The notes beneath the pieces are model-generated. The model saw only the letters and a program-made list of their open reading frames with translations. It ran no database searches and was not told where the DNA came from. This document shows positions 24,200 to 35,232 of a stretch of 64,000 bases of DNA, piece after piece. Source of the stretch: Taxillus chinensis (Eukaryota; Streptophyta; Magnoliopsida; Santalales; Loranthaceae); NCBI GenBank assembly GCA_023512835.1, contig CM042090.1, forward strand, positions 18,692,356-18,756,355, written 5' to 3'. The translations under genes were made by a program, and so were the position numbers. Position 1 is the first letter of the stretch. The number at the start of each line of letters is the position of its first letter.

Positions 24200-27100
24200 A
24201 TCTGTTCGTTTGCACTTTGCAGTGGTTGTTGAACAGAACTACGTAACTCCAATCCATTGGTTCGCTGCCCAAAGCCCTTTATTTATTTAATTGGGGTCGT
24301 AAATCGTTGGTTTGGTTTGCGCGAATCTTCTTCCCATGAATTATTGAAAACTTTTATTTAGAGAACTCGCGCACAAATATTTTTTATTTTATTAAATTAA
24401 TATGAATAAAATATATTTTTTAAAAATAATATTAATTTAACGATAATAATTATGTTAGTGTATGATATATCTGTAATATTATTTTGAATTGTAACCGATA
24501 TTCAATTGTTTTATTTCCTCTCTCAAAAAAACGTCATAAAAACATATTTTTAGTGCTTCAAAATAATATTGGTGCGCTGCCCAAATTTTTTTCCACGGAT
24601 TCAATAATTTTTTTTAGCTATTTTATTAAAATATTAATTTATTTTACATCCTCACCACTAGCTGAAGACGAAATTGACGCACGAATTTGAATTTGATGGT
24701 GAGCTACATTAGCTCACTATCTAACGTGATTTGACTTATTTTATATTTTTATTAATATTTATTTTAAAAATTAATTGTTAAACTAAATATTTGTGATATG
24801 TATAATATTATAAAATTTCAAAACGATCTAATTATTTTTTATGAAAATTAATTTAAAAAAATCTTAATTTAAATAAATTTAAATTTATTTATTTACTTTT
24901 AAATTTTTGTCATATATAATATATCAATATTCCATCGGTTGATTTTTTATAAATTTGAAATAAGTCATATCATGATGAATTAACTATGATCACCCAGGCA
25001 CCAAAGATACCCCGTGAGCACAAAGGACAAGCACATTTATTGCATAAAATAAAGTAAATTGACTCAAAGCAAATGACGACAATCATGGCTCCTGTAAATA
25101 GATTGACAAATGACGATCAGTGAAAACAAATGACGACATTCCTGTATATTTTTGTTTGGCTCCTATTTGCAGGCAGACGTTGACAGCGGGGACAGGCGGG
25201 CGGTTTGGGCCGTCGGATGGGGACGGCCAATCGGACGGGAACGGGAAGTCGGAGAGGGTCGGGCGTTCGGTCTGGGCAGTCGGATGGAGACGGCCGGGTA
25301 TGATGCGGCACTAGCAGTGTTGGGGAGAGGAGGCGGAGTTGCTTCGCCGTCGCTGATCGGGGACATGGGGAGAGGAGGAGGACGGTCGGGTGTCGAAGAT
25401 CGAGACAGAACGGAACGTGAGGAGATAGATAGAAAAGTAAAATAATAATAATAGCCAACCAAAGTGGCCTCGCCAGCTCGTCAGGTTGTCTTTTCTTAAA
25501 TTTACGTATATTTAACAGTATTTTTCAATTTTAGTTAAATTTTAGTTATTTTTAAAATATAGCCAAATGCTCTAAGTCGTTGGTTTGGTTTACGCGAATC
25601 TTTTTCCCAGGAATTAATGAAATTTTTTATTTAGAAAACTGGTGCAAAAATATTTATTATATTAATGAATTAATATGAATAAAATATTTAAAAATAATAA
25701 TAATAATTGAATGGCAGTTAAGATATTACTGCATAATATACCTGTAAGTACATTCACGTCATACTCTCTGACTTTTGCTCTTTAAATTAACAAAAAATAT
25801 TGTTTTTTTAATTTAACAAGTTATTTTTTTAAGCATACTTTTTTAATATTTATATTTTAATAATTTATAAATAAAAATATTTTTAAAATATTTATTTTTT
25901 TTATTAAAATTAAATAGTGATAGACAAAAAATGGATAGAAAAAAATGTAGTGGGAAAAAATATATTTTTTTTTATAAATACAGTGAGTAGTTGTGGGTTA
26001 AATATAAATATGAACAATTTATTTTGTTAAATTTTTTATTAAAATATATAAACTAAGAATCAAAGATTTTAGGTTTTGTTAAAATAATTTTCAAACTAAC
26101 AAAAATATACATTTAAAAAATTTACACCTAATGCTTTAATATTAGTCTAAATTGTAACCGAAATTTGATTATTTTATTTTTTCTAACCAAAAAAACATCA
26201 AAATAAACATATTCTTGGTGCGTCAAAATAATATATATTCCGGTTGAGTGTTTTCCTTTTCTTTTACAGTTCATTTTGTATGCGAGAATGATTTTGGAAT
26301 GAATGAAATAAGTAAGAAAATGTTGTTTGTATATTCGGATAAGCCACAACCCTTGGTCCATGATTAAAATTATACAAAGAAAAATGAATGTAATAATACA
26401 TTTAAAATTGCATTGAACAAGTTTAATGAAAAAACTACTTAGATTACCGTTTGAGGAATAAATTATTCGATCATTCGAAGTCGTGCAAAAATCTTTTTTC
26501 TTTCATCTTCTATCGTTTTTTTCTTCAACCCTCACTTTTTCACGTTGCAATATCTTTTATGGTAAAAACTTGATAATATTTGCATCATTCATATGTTGTT
26601 GCATTAAGTCCAAATAAGCAGATTTCAATGACGAACTACTAGTACAATCATTTTAGGCCTAAATCCAATGCCATGAATCCCTCGCGTTGTTCTTCTTTTG
26701 AGATAAGTCCAAACGGATCAAAATAGATGAATAAAAAGCATATAACTCAACAAATTATCAAATGCTACATACATAAGGACAAGCGAGCCTTGCAAATCAT
26801 ATTAGCAAACACTTTATGAGCTACGATTATGACAAAAACAATGATTTCTCTCTCCACCATGGAAAAGCTAGGCCATAATTCTTATTATCACATATTTCTA
26901 GACCAATCTTTACCTCCAATAAAATTGCAATAGTGTCCTCACTCCTTAGTGCTTAGTGTGCATTGAAATTCAAAAAACACTCAACAAGGCCTATGAAAGC
27001 AGGAATGCAAAGAGCTAAACAACCTCATACCATGCGTTAAAAAGAAACAAAGACAAAGGAGCTTTAATATCGATGATCTTGCTAGTACAGAACATAGATT

Positions 27101-27416
27101 GGCGACAGATAAAGTCATAGAGACCGGATCGAAGATTGTTGGCACCGAATGCCAAGTAAAGCTAAGGCAGGAAGAGAGATCAAATTGTGGTGGTAAAGAC
27201 CGTAAACACAAGGCATTAAGTTTTTTGATTATATTTAAAGAATCTGAATACTTTTAAAAAATTCAAAAAAGATATCATTATAACATTATTAGTCAAAACA
27301 TAAATTTAACTTCTGGAAAATAACTTTAAAACATATTGATATTAATTTTTACAAAATTATTTTATTCATATGGCAGTAGGATATACCTGCGAATTAGCTA
27401 CATTTGATTTTTTTTT
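24200..27416. other. P450 intergenic region with duplicated promoter fragments
   Basis: 24200-24600 is the upstream region of P450 copy 1. Recognisable parts of the same upstream sequence recur at 25574-25720 (starting TAAGTCGTTGGTTTGG) and 26145-26285 (GTAACCG...GTGCGTCAAAATAAT) without any adjoining P450 gene. Between them, about 24990-25572 holds foreign-looking DNA, with a G-rich island at about 25175-25445 and a Harbinger-like right end (GCCAAATGCTC followed by TAA). 26400-27340 has no recognised gene; its open frames are short. Confidence 0.6.
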
Positions 27417-28106
27417 CTAATTAGTTACATCACGCGAAAGAAGGGCGAGCATGGGTTGACGTGGTCGACCCGTGGCGAACAAGGGCTCGGCCTTCGATAT
27501 GGTGAGTCCGGCCCGTTCGTTCATGTCCACCAACTCCTGGCCCACCCTCTCCAAGTCAAAGCATTGGATGAGCGAGCCCAGCGCCAACCCAACAAGGCGC
27601 AGGGCCAAGTTCTCCCCGGGGCAGCTCCTGCGGCCGAGCCCAAACGGCATCGTCTTGGGAGCATCCTCTGCCACCACCCCTTCAATTTGGAACCTCTCGG
27701 GGGCGAATTTCTCAGGGTGGGCCCAAATTCGGGGATCGTTCTGGAAGGCCCAGGTGTTGATGAGCAGCATGGTGCCGCGTGGGATGCGGTAGCCTCCGAC
27801 GATGCACTCCTCGGAGTTCTCGTGCGGGACGAGCAGCGGTGCAGCCGGGTACAGTCGCAGCGTCTCGTCGATGATGCTTCGGAGATAAGGGAGTTGGGGA
27901 AGATCAGACTCGTCTAGCAACCGGCCCAGGCCCACTGTACTGTCGATCTCGATTTGGGCCTTCTTCAGCACACGAGGGTTGTTCAGTAAAAGCGCCACTC
28001 CCCACTCCATGGTTCCAGATGACGTTTCGGTCCCAGCAACTAACATTACCTGCGTATGCACACGTATGTGGATTATCATCAATTGTTTCACCCAAATAAT
28101 TGGAGG

Positions 28107-28141
<35 letters not shown>

Positions 28142-29220
28142 GTGATGAATAAATGGGGTAAGGTCCCCCAGGACCCCCACGATTCACGTGCAGGTCAGTT
28201 TATGGAAAACGGATTCGTTTACTTGGGGGGATATTGTGTTTTTGAATAATAAATAAAATAAAATAGAGGGAGTGAGCGCTAAGTTACCAACACTAGACCG
28301 ACGATGATATCATCCGTGTAATATTCGGGCTCCCGTTCCTGCAACGAAAGAAGAACTTGGATCATCGTCTTCTTCTCCTCATCGCCGGAACTCAATGACT
28401 GGCCTTGGTGTTTATTACATTCCCTCATCTCTTCGATGAGATTTCGAATAAACCGATCTCTCTTGGCTAAGATCTCATCCCTCTCTTTCTCAGACACAGC
28501 GCCTATCCCCATCCACCGAATCGCCGATGGCAAGAAATCTCCAAAGTTGGCAAGGGCTCCCACTCTGGACGTTTCAGTGATCACGGCCCTAAACTGCCGC
28601 GCCTCCTCCGCCTGATTCCCCTCCGCGTTCTCGCCGTAGTACCGCTTCCCGGCGATCATCCTCATCATCACGTTCATCGTCAGCTCGAAGAACGCCGATT
28701 TCATTTCCACGACATCAACGCCGCCGCCGGAGGAGCCGTGGAAGCGGCGGAGCATGGACCGGACCTCCTCGGAGCGGATGTGGGAGAGGGTTTGGAGGCG
28801 GTGGGGGGAGAGGATCTCGAGGGAGGCGATCCGGCGAAGGTTGCGCCAGTGGTGGCCGTAGGGGGACCAGACGAGGGTGGTGTAGTTGTAGCCCAGGTAT
28901 TTGCCGGCCAGGAGGCGGGGACGGTTGGCGAAGACGATGTCGTTCTTCTTTGTGAGGCATTCCTCGGCGGCGGAAGGAGAGGAGACGACGAGGACGGGGC
29001 GGGATCCCAATCGGAGGAAGACGATGGGGCCGTGGCGGGCGGCGATGGCGGCCAGGGTTCGGTAGAGGGGTTTTTTGAGGAGGTGGAGGTGGCCGAAGAG
29101 TGGCAAGGATGGGAAAGGGGAGGGAGGGAGGTTGCGGACCTTCCTAAGGATGGTATCAGTGAGATAGTAGATGGCTACCAAGAAGAGCACACTGTACAAG
29201 TACAGGCTGAGGCTATCCAT
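27417..29220 (-). CDS. Cytochrome P450, CYP81-type (tandem copy 2)
   Basis: Exons 28288-29220 and 27417-28049 (phase 0, 238-bp intron) encode 521 residues. The start chosen is the ATG at 29218-29220 giving MDSLSLYLYSVLF, which aligns with copies 1 and 3; an upstream in-frame Met would add 22 residues absent from copy 1. Anchor, proline hinge, HWRNLRR, I-helix AGTETS, ETLR, APERF and FGLGRRSCPG are all intact. It differs from the other copies by five extra residues (GVVAE-type) between the PERF region and the haem loop. The intron contains an (ATT)n microsatellite. The gene lies in the left unit of a segmental duplication with copy 3. It is expected to be an ER-bound monooxygenase; substrate unknown. 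Confidence 0.9.
28108..28142. repeat. (ATT)n microsatellite in intron of P450 copy 2
   Basis: About eleven ATT units lie inside the 238-bp intron. The shorter version in copy 1 (about 23090-23104) shows that it has expanded or contracted since duplication. Confidence 0.9.
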
Positions 29221-32200
29221 ATCTATTTGTTTGCAGTGGTTGTAGAACACAACTACGTAACTCCAATCCATTGGTGTGCTGCCCAAGGCCTTTTATGTAT
29301 TTATTGGGTGTCGTAACTCGTAAGTCATTGGTTTGGTTGACCCGAATCTTCTTCCCTTAAATTATAACTGGTATTCACTTATTTTATTTCGTCGCTCCCC
29401 ACACAAAAAAAACATCAAAATAAAACATATTTTTGGTGCATCAAAATAACATATTTTGGTCGGATGATTTTCTTTTCTCTTAATGAAAACTCTGTCTTGT
29501 ATGACATCATATTTACACAATAGTTTTTACTAAATATATTTATAATATTTTCTGTATTCTAAATATGAGTCATTAGGGTTATACTTCAGTAATATTTTAA
29601 AAAAATATTTAATGAACATAAGTAATCAAATAAAAAAAAGTAAAAAATATTTAAATTCTTCTATAAAATTAAATATAACCATATTTAAAAACTTAAAAAT
29701 TTTAAATAATTTTAAGAAAAAAAATATTCAATAATTTTCTAAATAATTTTGAAAAAAAATTAAAATAATTTTTTTAAAAAACAATTATAAGATATGCTTG
29801 TTTTAAAAATAAAAAATTAAATTAAATTTTTTATTTTTTATTTAAATTTTAAAAGTAATTATTAAAGTTGTATGTACTCCGAAGTTGTTTTTCCTCCCTC
29901 TTTATCAGCAATTTGTTTACATATATCATGTGCGCGCGTGAACATATAGAGTTTTGTTTAATCATATAATAATATTTAATAATATGTTTTTAAAAAATAT
30001 ATATTGTTCTTTTTACCGTTGGTGAGTACAGGAAAACTATTGGGAAGTTGATGGAGAACTATATATATATAAAAACTGCCAATAAGAAATCATGTCGGTT
30101 GAAGAAGAAATATTACAAAAAAACTGAATGAAAATTCGAGGAAAATGAATTCGTGTGTTTTTCGCACCTTTGCGATGATTTGTTCTTTTGTTATAATTTT
30201 CCTTGCACTCTTTAATTTCTTCACTTTCTTACTTCCATCATATTTTATACATTAACTCATAACTTTAATTTAATGCAACTGTTGCACTAAAATACATTAA
30301 TTTTCATCCATTTCTCTAACCTATGATATTAAATCTAATGTTATCCACTATATTCTTTTTATTTTCATTTATTAAAATTTTTTCCTACGACGGCGCCGTA
30401 CCTCTAGTCCGGCCTCCGTCCTCAAAATGCCGTTTGGCGCGCGCCAAATATTCTCCTACGACGGAGGAGGGACACTCAGTACCAGAGAAGATGAGAGGCG
30501 AGCCGTTGGGTGCTGGGGCTGATCGGTTACGGAGAAAATGCGGGAGGGAGGGCGTTCGGCGTCGGAGAGGGGGCCCAATCAATGTATAACTAGAAAGAGT
30601 ATTTGTGTTTGATAATATATCTATTCGGTCATGGAGACGGGGTCTATCGTGCTTAGCCCTTGGGAACTGCAGCAGCCCTATGCTCTCGATTGAAACTATT
30701 GTTTTGGATCTCCACACAAGTAGTGACAGGCCTTTTCACGTACGAGTCGAGCTGAAAGCACTATCTTGGGTTGCTCATGACCCTAGCGGCAGCGGCGCTG
30801 TTGCTTTGTGCTTCCGGCAGTGGTGCTAGGAAAGAGGGGAGGGGAATTGTATGGCACAGGAATAACATAACATTACTGCGCCATATTTGACGCACAATAA
30901 ATTTATACGAAAACAGTAACATTGCTCTTACCGTTATTGTCTTTTCTCTTGCCTAGGGAACCTCCACCCCCACGCACCTCGTGGTGCATAGGTATGCCTC
31001 AAATTCAACCTACCATTTCGTCAGTGCTTGCGTTATGAGTGTGGAAATTTTTATAGAATTTTGTTTTACTCAGACGAAGCGGGCCTAGTGCAATAATTGA
31101 ATTTGTTTAAAAATAACAAAGCCAGTCGAATTATTTGCCATTCCTATACCGGACGAGGTATGATTGATAACCAAAACTGTGAGTTATCGGATTGTCGTGT
31201 TCGGATAATAATGACATCTGACTTTTAGGTACCGGTCGGAATGACGGATAGAGTTTGGGTACTTTCCTGTCCGATCGATCATGACATCTGTCGTGTCCTG
31301 AATGGTTTGTAGCGAAACTGAATTTTTTTTGTCTTATATTTATTTAAAATATTGAATTAAGATGCGTCTGACAATATTCCAGCTCAATCCAATATCTTAT
31401 TAAGATGGATCAAATCGGGGGTGGACAGCCCTGGTCGGAGCATATCGTGGCGGCACAGTATTAGCATCCCAACCGGTGAAAGTGCTGAACTAGCGACTCA
31501 GGTACTTACCAGTTTAATTTTCTCATTGATCTTTCTGTAAACAGAATCAAAAAGAACTTAACGATCTGGTAGGATTTTATAGAACCAAACAGATTTTTAA
31601 AATGATAAAATAACATTTAATTCAACTTATAATATAAATTAAAATTAGAACTAAAAATTAATAGCTAATATTAACATTGGACTTCAAATTCTATTCAATT
31701 TCACTTTATTATGATTTTTTGTGGCTAAGCTTTTAAATGTATTAAAATTTATATTACAAATGCATATTAAAAAATAAATAGTATTATATTTTATTTTATT
31801 TTTAATATGTTAGCTTGAAATATCTTTTATATACATATATATATATATATTATATTAGTTGAATGACTGATTTAACTGCTGCTGACCAAACAATTAAACT
31901 AGTGATCCGATCCTTCAATGCCTAAATTGGATCAATTTATGATCCAATTCTGATAAATATGTATAGACATAACTAAGCCTAGAGTGCATTAAACTTAGCC
32001 TATTTTTAACTAGTGATTAGAGTGCATCATAAATTTATTTATTTATTTTCCTTCTACTCGGTCACAGCTGTTTCATTCAACCGGATAAAATGAATGAATT
32101 CGTAATTACACGGTTGATATTGCACTACATTACTATTTGATTAAGAATAAATATAAAAACTAATAAATAAGGAAAAAAAATATCATTATAATTTGATTAA

Positions 32201-32283
32201 TTAAAATATAAATTTTCCTTTCAATAATTAATTTAACCAGAAAAATCACGTAAAAACATTTTAAATGGTGTAGAATTGATATT
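29221..32283. other. Upstream region of P450 copy 2 (left unit of segmental duplication)
   Basis: No gene is seen, but most of this stretch is homologous, in order, to 34373-37500. Shared blocks include the TCGTAAC..GTAAG promoter piece, the TTGTTCTTTTGTTATAAT block, a G-rich GGGAGGGAGGGCGTTCGGC-type block (about 30540), CTAGAAAGAGTA.TTGTGT.TGATAATATAT (about 30590), GGTGCATAGGTATGCCTC (about 30985) and a TACCGGACGAGG block (about 31148). Unit-specific stretches are about 30690-30955 and 31150-31430. Confidence 0.7.
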
Positions 32284-32400
32284 ATTTTTGGTAACATTAT
32301 TTTATTCATATGGCGGTAGGATATTCCAGCGAATTAGCTGCATTTGTTTTTTTCTAATTAGTTCCATCACGAGAAAGAAGGGCGAGCACGGGTTGACGTG
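32142..32400 (-). pseudogene. Orphan 3' end of a CYP81-type P450 plus its downstream flank
   Basis: On the minus strand, about 32400-32356 encodes PRQPVLALLSRDGTN followed by a stop, the C-terminus of the neighbouring P450s with one change (copy 3 ends RDVTN). The adjoining flank (GAATAAATATAAAAAC... to GCGGTAGGATATTCC) repeats the 3' flank of copy 3 at 32549-32755. Coding homology stops abruptly at about 32401. It is the scar of a truncated extra copy or of an uneven exchange, and is not functional. Confidence 0.85.
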
Positions 32401-32740
32401 GACCTACTCATCTCCACCGGACAGAGCGAGACCTTCCTCTAGAAGGCCTTTCGAGAACAAAGTGGGCGGGTGGATGGTCATTTCATTTCATGTTACACTC
32501 ATTACTCTTTCACTTTCTTTCTAAGGAATTTGGAAAGTAAGTTTAAGAATAAATATAAAAACTAATAATTACGAAAATATATTATTAATTAAAATATAAA
32601 TTTAACTATAAGTAATTAATTTAACCAGAAAAATCGCGCGAAAACATTTTAAATGGTGTAGAATTGATATTACTTCCTGGGAAATTATTTTATTCATATG
32701 GCGGTAGGATATTCCTGCGAATTAGCTACATTTTTTTTTT

Positions 32741-34372
32741 CTAATTAGTTACATCACGAGAAAGAAGGGCGAGCACGGGTTGACGTGGTCGACCCGTGGC
32801 GAACAAGGGCTCGGCCTTGGATACGGTCAGTCCCGGCCGTTCGTTCATGTCCACCAACTCCTGGCCCACCCTCTCCAAGTCAAAGCACTGGATGAGCGAG
32901 CCCAGCGCCAGCCCAACAATGCGCAGGGCCAAGTTCTCCCCGGGGCAGCTCCTGCGGCCGAGCCCGAACGGCATCGTCTTGGGAGCATCCTCAATTTGGA
33001 ACCTCTCGGGGTCGAACTTCTCTGGGTGGGCCCAAATCCGGGGATCGTTCTGGATGGCCCAGGTGTTGATGAGCAGCATGGTGCCGCGTGGGATGCGGTA
33101 GCCTCCGACGGTGCACTCATCGGAGTTCTCGTGCGGTAGGAGCAGCGGCGCCGCCGGGTACAGTCGCAGCGTCTCGTCGATGATGCTTCGGAGATAAGGG
33201 AGTTGGGGCAGATCAGATTCGTCAAGCAACCGGCCCAGGCCCACTGTGCTGTCGATCTCGATTTGAGCCTTCTTCAGCACATGAGGGTTGTTCAGTAAAA
33301 GCGCCAGTCCCCACTCCATCGTTCCAGATGACGTTTCGCTCCCGGCAACTAACATTACCTGCGTATGCATACGTATGTTATGTGGATTATCATTTATCAA
33401 CACTAAATAGAGGAAGTGAGACTGTGAGAGTGAAGTTACCAACACTAGACCGGCGATGATTTCATCCGTGTAATATTGGGGCTCTGTTTCCTGCAGCGAA
33501 AGAAGAACTTGGATCATCGTCTTCTTCTCCTCGTCGCCGGAACTCAAAGACTGGCCTTGGTGTTTATGACCTTTCCTCATCTCTTCGATGAGATCTCGCA
33601 GAAACCGATCTCTCTTGGCGAAGATCTCAACCCTCTCTTTCTCAGACACAACGCCTATCCCCATCCACCGAATCGCCGAGGGCAAGAAATCTCCAAGGTT
33701 GGAAAGCACTCCCACTCTAAACATCTCCGTGATCACGGCCTTAAACCGCCGCGCCTCCTCCGCTTGATTCCCCTCCGCGTTCTCGCCGTAGTACCGCTTC
33801 CCGGCAATCATCCTCATCATCACGTTCATCGTCAGCTCGAAGAACGCCGATTTCATTTCCACGGCCTTAACGCCGCCGGAGGAGGAGGCGTGGAAGCGGC
33901 GGAGCATGGACCGGACCTCCTCGGAGCGGATGTGGGAGAGGGTTTGGAGGCGGTGGGGGGAGAGGATCTCGAGGGAGGCGATCCGGCGAAGGTTGCGCCA
34001 GTGGTGGCCGTAGGGGCACCACACGAGGGAAGTGTAGTTGTAGCCCAGATGTTTACCGGCCAGGAGGCGGGGACGGTTGGCGAAGACGATGTCGTTCTTC
34101 TTTGTGAGGCATTCCTCGGCGGCGGAAGGAGAGGAGACGACGATGACGGGGCGGGATCCGAATCGGAGGAAGACGATGGGGCCGTGGCGGGCGGCTATGG
34201 CGGCAAGGGTTCGGTAGAGGGGTTTTTTGAGGAGGTGGAGGTGGCCGAAGAGTGGCAAGGATGGGAAAGGGGAGGGAGGGAGGTTGCGGACCTTCCCAAG
34301 AATGGTATCAGTGAGATAGTAGATAGCTACCAAGAAGAGCACACTGTACAAGTACAGGCTGAGGCTATCCAT
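32741..34372 (-). CDS. Cytochrome P450, CYP81-type (tandem copy 3)
   Basis: Exons 33440-34372 and 32741-33358 give 516 residues. The start is the ATG at 34370-34372 (MDSLSLYLYSVLF). The usual P450 elements are present: membrane anchor, proline hinge, HWRNLRR, AGSETS I-helix, ETLR, FDPERF and FGLGRRSCPG with the haem cysteine. The intron is only 81 bp (33359-33439), against 242 and 238 bp in copies 1 and 2, because the microsatellite-bearing middle is missing. It has consensus GT and AG ends but contains no stop and keeps the frame, so the unspliced gene is one continuous open frame. By eye copy 3 resembles copy 1 more than copy 2 in the haem-proximal region (no five-residue insertion). ER monooxygenase; substrate unknown. 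Confidence 0.9.
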   Translation of the reverse strand: MDSLSLYLYSVLFLVAIYYLTDTILGKVRNLPPSPFPSLPLFGHLHLLKKPLYRTLAAIAARHGPIVFLRFGSRPVIVVSSPSAAEECLTKKNDIVFANRPRLLAGKHLGYNYTSLVWCPYGHHWRNLRRIASLEILSPHRLQTLSHIRSEEVRSMLRRFHASSSGGVKAVEMKSAFFELTMNVMMRMIAGKRYYGENAEGNQAEEARRFKAVITEMFRVGVLSNLGDFLPSAIRWMGIGVVSEKERVEIFAKRDRFLRDLIEEMRKGHKHQGQSLSSGDEEKKTMIQVLLSLQETEPQYYTDEIIAGLVLVTSLSQSHFLYLVLINDNPHNIRMHTQVMLVAGSETSSGTMEWGLALLLNNPHVLKKAQIEIDSTVGLGRLLDESDLPQLPYLRSIIDETLRLYPAAPLLLPHENSDECTVGGYRIPRGTMLLINTWAIQNDPRIWAHPEKFDPERFQIEDAPKTMPFGLGRRSCPGENLALRIVGLALGSLIQCFDLERVGQELVDMNERPGLTVSKAEPLFATGRPRQPVLALLSRDVTN

Positions 34373-34880
34373 ATCTGTTTGTTTGCAGTGGTTGTAGAAC
34401 ACAACTACGTAACTGGTAAGTCGTTGGTGTGCTGCCCAAGTCCTTTTATTTATTTATTGGGTGTCGTAACTGGTAAGCCGTTGGTATTTACTTATTTTAT
34501 TTCCACTCTCCCCACACCAAAAAAAAACATCAAAATATATGCCGGTTCACGGTTGAAGAAGAAATATGACAAAAAGCTGAATGAAAATTCGTGGAAAATG
34601 AATTGAGAAACTCTTATTTGTCGTGTCTTTTTCACACCTTCCCGACAATTTGTTCTTTTGTTATAATTATCCTTCCACTATTTCTTGACTTTCTTTCTTC
34701 CATCATGTTTTATACCTTATCGAATCATTTTCAACCCATAACTTTAATTTAATATAACTTTCACGCTAAATTTAAGTAATTTCCATCCATCATCTCTAAT
34801 GTTATACACTATATATATTTGTTATATATAAAAAAATATCAAATCTAATGTTATACACTATATATATTTTTTATTTTCAT

Positions 34881-35232
34881 TTATACAACTCCAAGGGCGT
34901 TTTTACAATTTTCAACATATACCGAATTTTTATTTTTTATTTGTCAACATATACCGATTTTTTCACAAGAGCCTCTCTATTTTTTAATCTCTATTTTTAT
35001 TAAAATAATAATTTATTAATAATAATATTAATTGCATAGGAGAGAGAAGAGAGAGGAGAGAGAGAGAGAAAAAAAATAAAAAATAATGTGAAGAATGATT
35101 AGTGACTCTTTATTTGTGAAGAGTCACTGTAGCGATTACACGTAAAAGCTTGATGAAAAGGCTGTTAGATTTCATTTTTGACATTTGACTCTCTATTTAT
35201 AGATAATAGAAAGTTCCTTCGAGTTGCTCTTA
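34881..35232. mobile_element. Tourist/Harbinger-like MITE inserted in P450 copy 3 upstream region
   Basis: TTA at 34881-34883 and 35230-35232 flanks a 346-bp element. The left end contains CAACTCCAAGG and the right end, on the minus strand, GAGCAACTCGAAGG. The paralogous position upstream of copy 2 (about 30365-30388) reads straight through (TTTATTAAAATTTTTTCC), so it serves as an empty site. No coding capacity. Confidence 0.7.

Noticed and set aside
33476..34606. 376-codon plus-strand open frame opposite P450 copy 3 (and similar antisense frames opposite copies 1 and 2)
   Set aside because: It is the mirror of a GC-rich coding exon; it has no domain, and all P450 landmarks are on the minus strand.
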